Shown: one piece after another, positions 16,743 to 26,269 of the stretch | Numbering within the stretch: the first letter of the stretch is position 1 | Layout of the letters: each line of letters begins with the position of its first letter | Assembly: GCA_905215555.1 (NCBI GenBank) | Contig: CAJMQU010000022.1 | Location: forward strand, 1-64,000 | Reading direction: 5' to 3' | Length of the DNA stretch: 64,000 nucleotides | From: an uncultured bacterium | GTDB lineage: Bacteria; Bacteroidota; Bacteroidia; Bacteroidales; Bacteroidaceae | The notes under the pieces: generated by a model | Told to the model about the DNA's origin: nothing | The model's database searches: none | What the model saw: only the letters and a program-made list of their open reading frames with translations | Translations under genes and position numbers: made by a program

Positions 16743-17585
16743 ATGAAATATTTAGAATTTACCTTCCGCACCTTGCCCTGTACTGAGACTGTAAATGATG
16801 TGCTTGCCGCTGTTTTGGGTGATGCAGGCTTTGAAAGCTTTGTTGAACAGGAAGATGGCATTGCCGCTTACATACAGCAAGATTTGTATGATGAAGTAGC
16901 CGTAAAGACGACTATTGAAGAATTTCCTTTGCCGGACACAAAGATTGAGTATACTTATGTAGAGGCCGAAGATAAAGACTGGAATGAGGAATGGGAAAAG
17001 AATTTCTTCCAGCCGATTGTGATTGGTGACCGCTGCGCCATTCACAGCACTTTCCACCACGACGTTCCTAAAACGGAGTATGATATTGTAATCAATCCGC
17101 AAATGGCTTTCGGCACGGGACACCACGAAACCACCAGCCTCATTATTGCCGAATTACTGGACAGTGACCTCAATGGCAAATCTCTGCTCGACATGGGTTG
17201 CGGCACTTCCATTCTTGCCATTCTCGCCCGTATGCGCGGTGCAACGCCTTGCACAGCTATCGACATCGACGAATGGTGTGTACGCAATTCATTGGAAAAC
17301 ATCGAACTGAATCATGTTGACAACATTTCCGTATTTCAAGGAGACGCTTCTTCGCTGGAAGGCAAAGGCCCGTTCGACGTAATCATTGCCAACATCAACC
17401 GGAATATTCTGCTGAATGACATGAAGCAGTATGTACGCTGTATGGAGCCAGGTTCTGAACTCTTCATGAGCGGTTTCTATGTCGATGACATTCCGTTGAT
17501 TCAAGCGGAAGCCGAACGCAACGGACTGCATTTTGTACATCATCAGGAGAAAAACCGCTGGGCAGCAGTGAAATTTGAACTTTAA
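16743..17585 (+). CDS. prmA: Ribosomal protein L11 methyltransferase
   Basis: 280-residue SAM-dependent methyltransferase that trimethylates ribosomal protein L11. The N-terminal targeting domain starts MKYLEFTFRTLPCTETVNDV and contains DWNEEWEKNFFQP. The AdoMet site is seen in NPQMAFGTGHHETTSL, LLDMGCGTSILAILA and the adenine-contact AIDIDEWCVRNSLEN. The motif IIANINRNIL is the family's N-I-N motif IV. The start at 16743 fits the family; an in-frame ATG at 16716 would add an unconserved extension. It is monocistronic with a consensus promoter. Confidence 0.95.
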   Translation: MKYLEFTFRTLPCTETVNDVLAAVLGDAGFESFVEQEDGIAAYIQQDLYDEVAVKTTIEEFPLPDTKIEYTYVEAEDKDWNEEWEKNFFQPIVIGDRCAIHSTFHHDVPKTEYDIVINPQMAFGTGHHETTSLIIAELLDSDLNGKSLLDMGCGTSILAILARMRGATPCTAIDIDEWCVRNSLENIELNHVDNISVFQGDASSLEGKGPFDVIIANINRNILLNDMKQYVRCMEPGSELFMSGFYVDDIPLIQAEAERNGLHFVHHQEKNRWAAVKFEL

Positions 17586-17600
17586 AGCTTACTCATTCCT

Positions 17601-17636
17601 GGTAGCATCTACCGGAGAACACCGGCTGATGCTACC
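17601..17636 (+). terminator. Stem-loop after prmA
   Basis: GGTAGCATC (17601-17609) pairs with GATGCTACC (17628-17636), with an inner CCGG/CCGG stem. No T-run follows, so it may be a transcript-end stabiliser. Confidence 0.6.
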
Positions 17637-17652
17637 TGTCCAATTATGAACA

Positions 17653-17689
17653 AAAAAAATCCCGACAAGACAATAAATGTCTGCCGGGA
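17653..17689 (-). terminator. Terminator of the capsule operon
   Basis: Read on the minus strand: TCCCG-gc-AGACA, a short loop, TGTCT-tgt-CGGGA, then eight Ts. It lies just after the stop of the last capsule gene and fits a Rho-independent terminator. Confidence 0.9.
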
Positions 17690-17707
17690 GCCAGTATGAG
17701 TATTATC

Positions 17708-18658
17708 TCAAACAGATAAATGCAATCTAAAATACTTCCTCATGAACCATATATAAATGAAGCTAAGCAATAAAATAGCGCATAAAAGATACAAGTATCC
17801 CCAATTCTGGCAATAGATGTATCCGATAATCACTATTGCCTGCACAGCCATATAAACCAACGAAACCACAACATGAGGTATTTTCAACTCATTGGCCATT
17901 AACTGATACATGTGTTTCCGATGTGGTAAACCGATGTTTTCATGGAGCATCAGACGGTGAATAATAGTCAAAACACTATCAACTCCGTAAACTGCCAAAA
18001 GAATAATCCAACTGAAATCCTCCGTTTTCAGAATCAACTTCCCTATCAAGAAAAGCAATATGAAAGCGATACTCACAGAACCTACATCACCGGCAAAACA
18101 TTTTGCCTTCCTGCGGAAATTAAAAAAGCAGAACACCACCACAGAACAAAGCACCGTATAAATCAAAGCCGGTTCAACAAAGGTTACCATTTCTGCATTA
18201 ATATAAGCCAATGCTCCTAAAATAATCAATGAGTAACCACCTGTAATACCATTAATGCCATCCATGAAGTTATAAGCGTTGATGATACCTGTGCAAACAA
18301 TCAATGCTATGATGATCCACCACCAAGAAAGAGAAAACAATCCCCATTGATAAAACATCAAGGCCATGGCAGAAAAGTGAAACACCAGCCGTAATCCTTG
18401 AGAAGTAGAACGAATATCATCTACAAAGCTGATAAATGTTATTAGGGTTAATGCCAATATAAACCAGGGATATTCCCAATCATTAGTCAGGAAATAGGCC
18501 AAAGCTCCGAAATAGAAGATGATTCCACCACCACGCAAAGTAATCCGTGAATGAGAACTACGTTCATTGGGTTTATCTATGATATTAAACTTATCAGCTA
18601 CCCTAAAATAAAAAAGTTCTGTCAGGAACAACAGAACCAAAATAATTACGTAATACAT
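17708..18658 (-). CDS. WecA/MraY-like undecaprenyl-phosphate sugar-1-phosphate transferase (capsule initiation)
   Basis: 316-residue polytopic membrane enzyme that should start repeat-unit synthesis by moving a (N-acetyl) hexosamine-1-phosphate from a UDP-sugar to undecaprenyl phosphate. Family motifs are TLRGGGIIFYFGAL, SFVDDIRS, NAYNFMDGINGITGGY, NFRRKAKCFAGDVGS (catalytic Asp region) and PHRKHMYQL. About ten hydrophobic segments are visible. It is the last gene of the capsule operon, in the place WbpL/WcfS-type transferases take in other Bacteroides capsule loci. Its ATG overlaps the stop of the microprotein gene upstream (TAATG). Confidence 0.92.
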   Translation of the reverse strand: MYYVIILVLLFLTELFYFRVADKFNIIDKPNERSSHSRITLRGGGIIFYFGALAYFLTNDWEYPWFILALTLITFISFVDDIRSTSQGLRLVFHFSAMALMFYQWGLFSLSWWWIIIALIVCTGIINAYNFMDGINGITGGYSLIILGALAYINAEMVTFVEPALIYTVLCSVVVFCFFNFRRKAKCFAGDVGSVSIAFILLFLIGKLILKTEDFSWIILLAVYGVDSVLTIIHRLMLHENIGLPHRKHMYQLMANELKIPHVVVSLVYMAVQAIVIIGYIYCQNWGYLYLLCAILLLSFIYIWFMRKYFRLHLSV

Positions 18659-18759
18659 TATTCGTTTTTATTAATCCAGTGAAACCATACCTGAACACAG
18701 ACAAATAAAAAAGCTGCTACACTTACTACAGCTATTACAATCCAAAAGCATATACTCAT
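18658..18759 (-). CDS. 33-residue single-TM microprotein in the capsule operon
   Basis: A short frame starting MSICFWIVIAVVSVAAFLFV and ending FHWINKNE. It has one strong transmembrane helix (about residues 3-24), a Trp/His membrane-edge segment and a charged C-terminus. Its ATG overlaps the stop of the epimerase gene (ATGA at 18759-18756) and its TAA overlaps the ATG of the MraY-like gene (TAATG), so it fills the gap exactly and is coupled on both sides. Such packing is hard to explain for a non-coding spacer. It could be a small partner of the initiating transferase or anchor the soluble epimerase at the membrane. I do not recognise a family. Confidence 0.72.
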   Translation of the reverse strand: MSICFWIVIAVVSVAAFLFVCVQVWFHWINKNE

Positions 18760-19652
18760 TCTATCTTGAAGTTTTCTAATACATTTGTTGGCTTCCACCC
18801 TAATTCACGCATTGCTTTCTCATTACTAAAGGTTAGCGACTTGGTTATTTTATTAAGCTTCAATGAATTTAATGGCGCTTTCTTACCCAAGCAATCCCCT
18901 ATCAAAGCCATACCTTTTGCCAGCCAATAAGGGATCGATAAAGGCAGCGATTTATTCATCTGTTTACAAATCAGTGTTTCCAATTCCCTGAATGTAGGTT
19001 GATAACTATCACATACATTATAGATACCACCTTTTCTAGCCAGCAATGGAATCAGATTCGCAATATCTTGCACCATCAACACACTTTTCCGAGCTCTACC
19101 ATCTGCAATACTGAAATACCTTCCTCTACGAATGCCTGTTATCATCGCTCCCAAATTGCCCGGAGGATTAGGGCCAGCTATCAAGGAAGGGCGAATTATC
19201 CCCAACACAACATTGTGTTTCCGACACCAATTCTGCAAATACTCTTCCGCCAGACGTTTACTCATAGCATAAGGAGTGGTTCCATTTAATGGATGTTCTT
19301 CCGTGATATTCAGTCCATAATCGCAACCATATACTGCTACTGTGGAAATAAAGATAAAAGCTCTCGGTACTCCGGCTTTCTCCAATGCGGCACAAAGATT
19401 TTTTGTACCTTGTAGATTTACATCGAAAAACGCCTGTCGTTCAGTTTCCGTTTTAGGAATAGAATGGGCTTTTCCGGCGGCATGTAATACGATATCATAG
19501 CGTTCACGCAAGGCAGGAATGCTTTTGGCAATGTTGACAGTGTAATTATCTTGCGGAGTTAGGCCAATAGTTGTAATGTCATATATTTCCTCCAAAATGG
19601 GGCACACGCTGTTGCCCAAGAACCCAGAGGCTCCTGTAAACAAAAGTTTCAT
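18756..19652 (-). CDS. NAD-dependent sugar epimerase/dehydratase
   Basis: 298-residue extended SDR enzyme acting on a nucleotide- or lipid-linked sugar. The Rossmann motif GASGFLG is at the N-terminus, FISTVAVYG supplies the Ser/Thr of the active site, and YAMSKRLAEEYL supplies the catalytic Tyr and Lys. The downstream PSLIAGPNPPGNLGAM is typical of UDP-hexosamine 4-epimerase/reductase relatives (WbpV-like). It is the second-to-last large gene of the capsule operon. An epimerase beside the MraY-like transferase is a common Bacteroides arrangement and suggests that the two make and load the first sugar. Exact substrate unknown. Confidence 0.88.
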   Translation of the reverse strand: MKLLFTGASGFLGNSVCPILEEIYDITTIGLTPQDNYTVNIAKSIPALRERYDIVLHAAGKAHSIPKTETERQAFFDVNLQGTKNLCAALEKAGVPRAFIFISTVAVYGCDYGLNITEEHPLNGTTPYAMSKRLAEEYLQNWCRKHNVVLGIIRPSLIAGPNPPGNLGAMITGIRRGRYFSIADGRARKSVLMVQDIANLIPLLARKGGIYNVCDSYQPTFRELETLICKQMNKSLPLSIPYWLAKGMALIGDCLGKKAPLNSLKLNKITKSLTFSNEKAMRELGWKPTNVLENFKIE

Positions 19653-19670
19653 AAGAAAAAATATTACTTT

Positions 19671-20477
19671 TTAGTACATTGCTTTAGTCTTCTTATTTAC
19701 TAATTTACGTTCTTTATCGAAAAACCAACCCCATTTATTTAAATAATAAATAGCAGCTTTGACATGTATCCAAAATAAACGCAAACTCTTATGAGATCCT
19801 TTTTCGAAATTATGCGTAATCGTTACTTTAGGGTAATACATCGTCCTATATTTCTGATGAATACGCCGATTCAAATCAGTATCTTCACCGTACATAAAGA
19901 TTTTTTCATCAAAGACACCAACTTCTTCGATAGTAGATTTTCGAAGAAACATGAAACAACCAGATAAATAAGGAACATTCATCTCTTGATTATAGTCTGC
20001 GAAACGCATCTCAAAATTATAATCAATTTTATCTTTTAACTTTTGAATAGGGATAAACATTCTTACTATCCAATCAGCTGGAGTAGGCAGTAGTTTACAT
20101 AAATATTGTAACTCACCATTAGGATATACAATACGAGGCATTATATTTCCAATGTCAGGATTAGCATCCATATATTCACACAATTTCTCTAAACAACCTT
20201 TAGAAAAATACACATCGGGATTTAATACCAAATGATATTTTCCTAAATATGAAGGTCTCTTTAAAACAACATTATGCCCAGCTCCAAATCCACGATTTGA
20301 ATTCAAAAAAATATATTGAATCCTATTATCAGATATTAAACTTTCTTCCAAAGGAATCGGAGAATTATCTATCAAATAAAGTTTTGTTACAAAAGATGAT
20401 TCCAACACACTACTAATTGTATGATTTAATACCGATAAATCATTATTATACAATACGATTGAAACTGTTAATTGCAT
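19671..20477 (-). CDS. Family 2 glycosyltransferase (rhamnosyltransferase-like)
   Basis: 268-residue GT-A fold enzyme. It starts QLTVSIVLYNNDLSVLNHTI and shows LNSNRGFGAGHNVVL and LVLNPDVYF, the D-x-D equivalent, followed by YLSGCFMFLRKSTIEEVGVFDEKIFMYGEDTDLNRR, a strong match to the WbbL-type group of family 2. Such enzymes often move rhamnose or another deoxyhexose, which would fit the rmlC gene in the same locus. Two bases separate it from the upstream GT4 stop, and it is part of the capsule operon. Acceptor unknown. Confidence 0.9.
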   Translation of the reverse strand: MQLTVSIVLYNNDLSVLNHTISSVLESSFVTKLYLIDNSPIPLEESLISDNRIQYIFLNSNRGFGAGHNVVLKRPSYLGKYHLVLNPDVYFSKGCLEKLCEYMDANPDIGNIMPRIVYPNGELQYLCKLLPTPADWIVRMFIPIQKLKDKIDYNFEMRFADYNQEMNVPYLSGCFMFLRKSTIEEVGVFDEKIFMYGEDTDLNRRIHQKYRTMYYPKVTITHNFEKGSHKSLRLFWIHVKAAIYYLNKWGWFFDKERKLVNKKTKAMY

Positions 20478-20478
20478 A

Positions 20479-21594
20479 TTATCTATAACTTTTATGTTTA
20501 TTCATATATTCTATAATAACTTTATCACGAGAATGACTAATCATCAAGTTTCTATTATATTGCCTCTTCTCTAAAGGCACATTTATATTTTCAATAATAA
20601 ATTTATATTCCATAAGAGAATTTGCACAAAACATCATATCTGAAAATCTTTCAGATATACCTTCAAAAGCCACCTCTGTTCCTACAATTGGACATCCACA
20701 CGCAATAGCTTCAACAACTTTAACTTTTACACCTGCACCTTTCTTTAAAGGAGCTATCAATGCTCTACTTTTTGATAAATACTCATATGGATTAGCTACA
20801 AATCCTACATAATCAATATTAGCTACTCTTTCTATTTTTTCTTGTAAACCCTCAGACAATCCTCCTCCCATAATTTTAATTGATATATTCATATCCAATA
20901 AAGGATAAATCTCATCCAAAAAAAAAGAAAGACTCTCTTCATTTTCCGGTCTATTCCAAGCCCCATAAAAGGTAAACCAGTCTTCCACTTTAACAGGGTA
21001 TGACAAATTAACAATTGAATCACAGATATAAAAAGAAGTCACTAAAGAAGAAAATCCATATTGTGTAGTTATAATAGTTCTATCTTTCTCAGAAAAAGAA
21101 AATATCGTCACATTTTTTTGATTAAGTATTTTCTTTTCAGTACTTAGAGCCCATTTATAATTTAAGATAGAATTCCTTCTTAAATAATATTGTGATATAA
21201 CATCATGACACATCAATATCTTTGAAGTTTTATGCAGAAATAAGCCATATACAAAACTTTGAGAAAAATCTAAATACACCCAGTCATATTTTTCCTGGTG
21301 TACCATTTTATAAAGCTTGTAAGCAATAAAAATATTAAAACGAGAAACAAAAAATGGATGAAAAAAAGGCAGTTGAATACATCCCAATATTCGATTTATA
21401 TTATTAATAGAATACACTTTTATTTTTCTACATGCACTTTTACAATACAAATCCAACTGATGATGTGCAGCATCAAAGCAAATCAAATCAACTGTATTAG
21501 ACTTTAGTAAGTCAGTTAACAAAAGCCTCGTATAATTCTGTCCCGCAGTTTTATCGCAAGGAACAAAAGCAGAAACAAATAAGATTTTTTTCAT
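20479..21594 (-). CDS. Family 4-type (GT-B) glycosyltransferase
   Basis: 371-residue GT-B enzyme. The N-terminal acceptor domain starts KKILFVSAFVPCDKTAGQNY. The C-terminal donor domain has FYGAWNRPENEESLSFFLDEI, MGGGLSEGLQEKI, YVGFVANPYEYLSKSRALIAP and GAGVKVKVVEAIACGCPIVG, which is the E-x7-E-like nucleotide-sugar site of the GT1/GT4 group. The ATG at 21594 is used; the residue before it would be a TTG. A gap of about 180 bases separates it from the upstream GT2 gene, larger than elsewhere in the operon. Donor and linkage unknown. Confidence 0.88.
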   Translation of the reverse strand: MKKILFVSAFVPCDKTAGQNYTRLLLTDLLKSNTVDLICFDAAHHQLDLYCKSACRKIKVYSINNINRILGCIQLPFFHPFFVSRFNIFIAYKLYKMVHQEKYDWVYLDFSQSFVYGLFLHKTSKILMCHDVISQYYLRRNSILNYKWALSTEKKILNQKNVTIFSFSEKDRTIITTQYGFSSLVTSFYICDSIVNLSYPVKVEDWFTFYGAWNRPENEESLSFFLDEIYPLLDMNISIKIMGGGLSEGLQEKIERVANIDYVGFVANPYEYLSKSRALIAPLKKGAGVKVKVVEAIACGCPIVGTEVAFEGISERFSDMMFCANSLMEYKFIIENINVPLEKRQYNRNLMISHSRDKVIIEYMNKHKSYR

Positions 21595-21774
21595 CAATTA
21601 AATCTTCTTTTTTATAATTAAAAGGTATCTCTAATGCCATTTAAACAGCAATTAGCCCATTTATTAAATAGCAAGCAAAAAACTTAGGATTATGATAAGA
21701 CCTAGGATATCAAGAAAAACAGATAGCCTTATCGTGTATTCAATAACATAAAATTCAATTGAGTAAAAACCTTT

Positions 21775-22767
21775 TTATAGACCATATTTCAATTTACGAA
21801 TAAAAAGATAACCTTTTCTCATAATTAAAAAAAGAGAGAAAGATTTCATTGATGTATAAATCAGTCCCCATCTTACCAGCCCCATTCTTTTTATAATCTG
21901 AGAGCTATATGAAGATAATTCAGGCTTAATTAGTCTAATAACACATTGTATATCGCGATAATTAGCACCATCCTTTAGCAACGAAAAGTATTCATTGAGA
22001 ATAAAGAAATAATAATATCTTTCGTATTGATCAACACTTCTCAAATTTAAACAATAATAATTTTCAATCCATTCTAATAATTTTAATCGTTTATCAATTA
22101 TCAATTTACTTTTTTTATTTATCATTGAAGATGGTCTTTGGATATAATGATAGATACAATCATCTATATAAGATATTTTCAGTGTCTTATTTAACAATAT
22201 CTGGAATAAAGTTACCACATCTTCACCTATTGTAATATCACTAGGGGCATTCGTTTGCAAGAATACATCTTTCCTCATTAGTTTACCCCATATAGTGGGC
22301 GCTACATCCTTTATTAATACAGATTTAAGGACACTTTCTGCCGACAAACCATATTGATAAGTATTGTGTTGCTTAAAAATAAGTTTATTTTTTTCGGTTT
22401 CTACTAAAAAATTAGCAAGAATCAGATCTGCACCAGTTTTTATGTATTGCTCTATTAGAAGTGAAATGGCATTATTCTCTAATGTATCATCTGAATCTAA
22501 AAACACTATCAAATCATAAAGTGCATTTTTCACTCCAATTTTACGAGTTTCCACTAAACCTTTATTCGATTGTACAACTACATGTATCCTTTCATCCTTA
22601 TACTGATATTCTCTTACTATCTTTAAAGATTGATCTGTACTTCCATCATCAACAACCAGTATCTCAATAGCTGAGTAAGTCTGATTTATGCATGTATTAA
22701 GACAAGCACTTATATACTGTTCTGAATTATACATCGGAATTATAATTGACACAAAAATATCAGCCAT
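21775..22767 (-). CDS. Family 2 glycosyltransferase
   Basis: 330-residue GT-A glycosyltransferase. The N-terminus ADIFVSIIIPMYNSEQYISA, the nucleotide-binding EILVVDDGSTDQSLKIV and the metal-binding LIVFLDSDDTLENNAI are standard family 2 motifs. GEDVVTLFQILLNK is the acceptor-side ED motif. The ATG at 22767, two bases after the polymerase stop, has AGGAAA at a good distance. An earlier in-frame ATG at 22794 would overlap the polymerase. It builds part of the capsule repeat; the sugar is unknown. Confidence 0.9.
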   Translation of the reverse strand: MADIFVSIIIPMYNSEQYISACLNTCINQTYSAIEILVVDDGSTDQSLKIVREYQYKDERIHVVVQSNKGLVETRKIGVKNALYDLIVFLDSDDTLENNAISLLIEQYIKTGADLILANFLVETEKNKLIFKQHNTYQYGLSAESVLKSVLIKDVAPTIWGKLMRKDVFLQTNAPSDITIGEDVVTLFQILLNKTLKISYIDDCIYHYIQRPSSMINKKSKLIIDKRLKLLEWIENYYCLNLRSVDQYERYYYFFILNEYFSLLKDGANYRDIQCVIRLIKPELSSYSSQIIKRMGLVRWGLIYTSMKSFSLFLIMRKGYLFIRKLKYGL

Positions 22768-22768
22768 A

Positions 22769-24085
22769 TTATTTCCTGTACTTATAGTATCCATAGTTTA
22801 AAGAAGCTATAATTAACGCATAAAAAATAAAAGACAACATATACAAAATTCCCGAACGAACTACATAAACCGAAAATCCACACACAACAACATAGATAAT
22901 TGATTTATAGTAATCTGAAAACAAATCATTCTTCAACAACTTGACAATATAACCAAATAAATATGGAGCACCAACCACACCTATTATTCCAAAAGCTAAG
23001 TATGAACTTGCAATAAAATTAGTCCCCATACCAATCCCCATCGCAGTAGTTCCTAAATAATCACTAAAAATATAAGCACTATTGAGCATTTTCACAGGAA
23101 AACCAAATGTATTAACAATATAAGATTGGGAAAATGGTATTAACAATAATATACTGGCTAAAGAAGATATTCCCAAAGAAATCCCATAAGAATCTACATA
23201 TTCCAAAGCTAAATAAGTATTCGTATTAGGTATTAGCAAATCCGAAACACGATAAAACCAATCTAAGTCAGCATCAAAACTATATCCTGAACGAAAATAT
23301 TGAATATAATTCATCAAAATTAGAGAGACAAGTATGAAAGATAAAAAAGACCAAACAGAAACTTTCTTGAATTTCAAAGAATATAAAATTAGAATTGGCA
23401 TTAATATATATAACGCCACTGTCCTATTACCCGATAACATAAATTGAGCAGCAACAAGTAAAGAATACACAAGTGGAAAAATGTTTTTCTTTTTAAAATG
23501 AATATAATTCCAAAATGCATTAAAGATTATTACATGAATTGATGCTATCAAAAATGGCATTATATACTTTTCAGCTCCTAATGCCCCACCTCCCTTATAT
23601 GCATCTCTTATAGCATCAAACCCACCAAGTAGCCCAAATAGAGAATAACAAATTAAAGAAAATAGTACCAATACATTACTGGGTATATATTTTACAGCAT
23701 GAGCACTTTTATTTTTTTGCTTACAATTCAATGAACCACAAAAAAAAGAAAACAACGCCACGGTAGAAACTATAGTACCCTTATTTATCGTTTCTAGAGA
23801 ATATGGCAACCCAAATGAAAACAAATATGCCGTACTATCTCCATCAAATACAAACACAGGAAAGATATAAACCATTATCGTTGAAATAATGATAAATATC
23901 GGCTCAAAATCCAAATATGTTTCAAATTTAGAATACTTAAAATAAAAAAATGCATTTATAATATACAAAAATAGTAAAAATATATTTAGAGTCTTACAGT
24001 ATGTAAGAGGCACAAAGAAGAAAAAGAAAATGAGTGCTCCAATCTCAATCAACAGTATTCCACAAAATTTATTTCTTATTTTCAC
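22769..24085 (-). CDS. O-antigen/capsule polymerase, Wzy-like
   Basis: 438-residue inner-membrane protein with 10-12 hydrophobic segments (such as ALIFFFFFVPLTYC, VLVLFSLICYSLFGLLGG, SIIYVVVCGFSVYVV). Few conserved residues are visible, as usual for Wzy proteins; LSGNRTVALYILMPILILY and a large external loop around RSGYSFDADLDWFYRVSDL match the oligosaccharide repeat-unit polymerase pattern. It is the only such gene in the locus and lies among glycosyltransferases, with a Wzx flippase upstream in the same operon, which supports a Wzx/Wzy-dependent pathway. Named by topology and position. Confidence 0.82.
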   Translation of the reverse strand: MKIRNKFCGILLIEIGALIFFFFFVPLTYCKTLNIFLLFLYIINAFFYFKYSKFETYLDFEPIFIIISTIMVYIFPVFVFDGDSTAYLFSFGLPYSLETINKGTIVSTVALFSFFCGSLNCKQKNKSAHAVKYIPSNVLVLFSLICYSLFGLLGGFDAIRDAYKGGGALGAEKYIMPFLIASIHVIIFNAFWNYIHFKKKNIFPLVYSLLVAAQFMLSGNRTVALYILMPILILYSLKFKKVSVWSFLSFILVSLILMNYIQYFRSGYSFDADLDWFYRVSDLLIPNTNTYLALEYVDSYGISLGISSLASILLLIPFSQSYIVNTFGFPVKMLNSAYIFSDYLGTTAMGIGMGTNFIASSYLAFGIIGVVGAPYLFGYIVKLLKNDLFSDYYKSIIYVVVCGFSVYVVRSGILYMLSFIFYALIIASLNYGYYKYRK

Positions 24086-24138
24086 TGATATATTTAGTTC
24101 TATTCTTAGTATAAAAAACGATCGTTATATTAAAAATG

Positions 24139-25107
24139 TCAATTCTTTAGCCTTAGCACCTGCTTCATCTTCACATAAAAATAATAACCTAAGATTAAAG
24201 GATAAGAATTCCAAAATCTAAAATGAAAAGGTAAACGCTTATAGTAACCTTTGCGAGTTAAAAAATGCGAATATTCCTTTTTTATATCCTTTATCTCACC
24301 AACGTGCTGAAGCCCTCTCATAGAAACCCAAAAATAAGTTTTGATAAAAGCGGTGATCACACGTATACAAAGCGAATTCAACTTCATATGAAAAGTTATA
24401 GAAAAATTGAGTAAATCCTCAATCGCTAATAAATGATCTTTAGCCATAAAAAAAGACAAAGAAGAATTCATTGCAGATCCATAACGCACTCGATAATTAT
24501 AAAAGTGCTTATTCAGTACTATAACAAAAGGAATACACATTAAAGCTTTCAAGATAAACACCTGATCTTCTCCATATTTAATACCTGCCGGGAATTTTAA
24601 ATTATATTTCTTTATCACATCCAATTTCACAACATAACCACAAATAGCAGGATGATATAATTGTAAATTACAATAATTTTGACTTGACAATTTTAAAATT
24701 TCATTAGGAACAGCACTATATTCAAGAACAGCACTATTGGTTTTCCTAAAACCAAATTGAACAAAGTCAACATCCTTTTTATGTGTTTCCACATAGCTAA
24801 GCATTTCTTTATCAATCCAGTCATCACTATCTATAAAAAGGACCCACTGTCCTTTAGCATTTTCTATCCCTAAATTACGAGCAGCGCTAACTCCACCGTT
24901 CTGTTTATGAAAAACTCGAATTCGATTATCTTTCAACGCATATTCATCACATATTACTCCTGAATTATCAGATGAACCATCATTTATTAATAATAATTCA
25001 AAATATGGAAATGACTGTTGCAATATACTATCAATACATTGAGATAAATATTGCTCAACATTATAAACAGGAACAATTATAGAAAAAACTGGAGAAAAAT
25101 GGTTCAT
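24139..25107 (-). CDS. Family 2 glycosyltransferase
   Basis: 322-residue GT-A enzyme. FSIIVPVYNVEQYLSQCIDS, LLLINDGSSDNSGVICDEYA, and the donor/metal region GVSAARNLGIENAKGQWVLF followed by IDSDDWID are all family 2 motifs. YGEDQVFILKAL is the acceptor-side ED motif. A C-terminal region of about 100 residues has less certain structure. It lies 7 bases after the pyruvyl transferase gene in the capsule operon. Sugar specificity cannot be read from the sequence. Confidence 0.9.
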   Translation of the reverse strand: MNHFSPVFSIIVPVYNVEQYLSQCIDSILQQSFPYFELLLINDGSSDNSGVICDEYALKDNRIRVFHKQNGGVSAARNLGIENAKGQWVLFIDSDDWIDKEMLSYVETHKKDVDFVQFGFRKTNSAVLEYSAVPNEILKLSSQNYCNLQLYHPAICGYVVKLDVIKKYNLKFPAGIKYGEDQVFILKALMCIPFVIVLNKHFYNYRVRYGSAMNSSLSFFMAKDHLLAIEDLLNFSITFHMKLNSLCIRVITAFIKTYFWVSMRGLQHVGEIKDIKKEYSHFLTRKGYYKRLPFHFRFWNSYPLILGYYFYVKMKQVLRLKN

Positions 25108-25114
25108 TGGTATT

Positions 25115-26269
25115 TCAAAGATTATTAATAAGGTAACACATCGAATCTTGCTTTTTTAATGACAGATTCACGCTAACAGTTTTATAGTCTATTTCTTTTC
25201 TACATATTTCATCTACATTGCCTATAGAAGTTATTAATCTATCTTCTAAATGCAACATCCTCAACAACGAAACAAATCTTGAAGAACCTCTTTTAGGATT
25301 TAAAATCGCAACAAACGGTTTGTTAAAAATAATAGAAAATACAGTTCCATGAAAGGAGTCAGTCACTACAAATTGAGCATCACGGAATCCTGCCAACCAC
25401 TTAGATATCGAAGGATAAATACACTCTGAAGCATTATCCTCTACTATATTAGAAAAGTTCTTTGCAGGCCCATTTTCACAAAGGCTCAAGTGCAAAAGAC
25501 TACTTATCTTTTCTATAATCATACTTTTCTCCGGTGTTCGGTCCAAAATATAAGTCAACAATATATCCTGTGAACATAATTTATCCTCATCTTCTATCAA
25601 CTTCAGATAATCATTCTTATCTAAAAGCATTGTAGGATCTAAAACATGAACCGCATCTGTTTTTAAATAATCCCGACAAAGTTGGATTCCAGTTTCCTCT
25701 CTGACAGAGACTGCATTAAATAATTTTATATATTCCGAAGCTAATCCTATCTCTGCTTTTGAATACTCATTTAAATTATCCGTGCCAAATGAAGCAGCAT
25801 AAGCCACACGTTTCAGATACATACCTTTGGTAAAAGACAAGAAATAAGTAGGAATATCGCTCATTGAAGCTCTCCAAACTTGATCACTCCCTACAACTAT
25901 TGTATCAAAAAGTTTCACCTTATCACCCAAAGATTTCACATTTCCAGTAAAAAAATCAATTGTATCAATATAGATATCAACAAAACGTCTCATATTGATA
26001 GAAATAATATCTTGAGCTTTCTTTTCTTTATTGAATGAGGAAAATAAATAGCGATATGGATAGTAACGATAATCCTTCAGTATGTAAAACCGAATAGCAT
26101 GATACACAAAACGTAAAATTCGACTCCATAGAGATAAGTCCCTCACAGCCCCATCCCGATCTGTCACAACATCATGCCCCATATTCTTCAGTACCTGCTG
26201 TAAAGCATAAGCCTGAAGCAATCCACCATAATTATTCCGCAGAGGTTGAGTAAGAATTAATATTCTCAT
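25115..26269 (-). CDS. Polysaccharide pyruvyl transferase family protein
   Basis: 384-residue member of the PS_pyruv_trans family, which adds pyruvate ketals from phosphoenolpyruvate to sugars of exported polysaccharides. The N-terminus RILILTQPLRNNYGGLLQAY and the C-terminal AQFVVTDSFHGTVFSIIFNK (conserved Asp-Ser-Phe-His-Gly) are diagnostic. A pyruvyl group would give the capsule a negative charge. Its start overlaps the rmlC stop by 4 bases. This family often co-occurs in capsule loci with FrhB-like genes such as the one at 31866-33689. Acceptor sugar unknown. Confidence 0.88.
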   Translation of the reverse strand: MRILILTQPLRNNYGGLLQAYALQQVLKNMGHDVVTDRDGAVRDLSLWSRILRFVYHAIRFYILKDYRYYPYRYLFSSFNKEKKAQDIISINMRRFVDIYIDTIDFFTGNVKSLGDKVKLFDTIVVGSDQVWRASMSDIPTYFLSFTKGMYLKRVAYAASFGTDNLNEYSKAEIGLASEYIKLFNAVSVREETGIQLCRDYLKTDAVHVLDPTMLLDKNDYLKLIEDEDKLCSQDILLTYILDRTPEKSMIIEKISSLLHLSLCENGPAKNFSNIVEDNASECIYPSISKWLAGFRDAQFVVTDSFHGTVFSIIFNKPFVAILNPKRGSSRFVSLLRMLHLEDRLITSIGNVDEICRKEIDYKTVSVNLSLKKQDSMCYLINNL

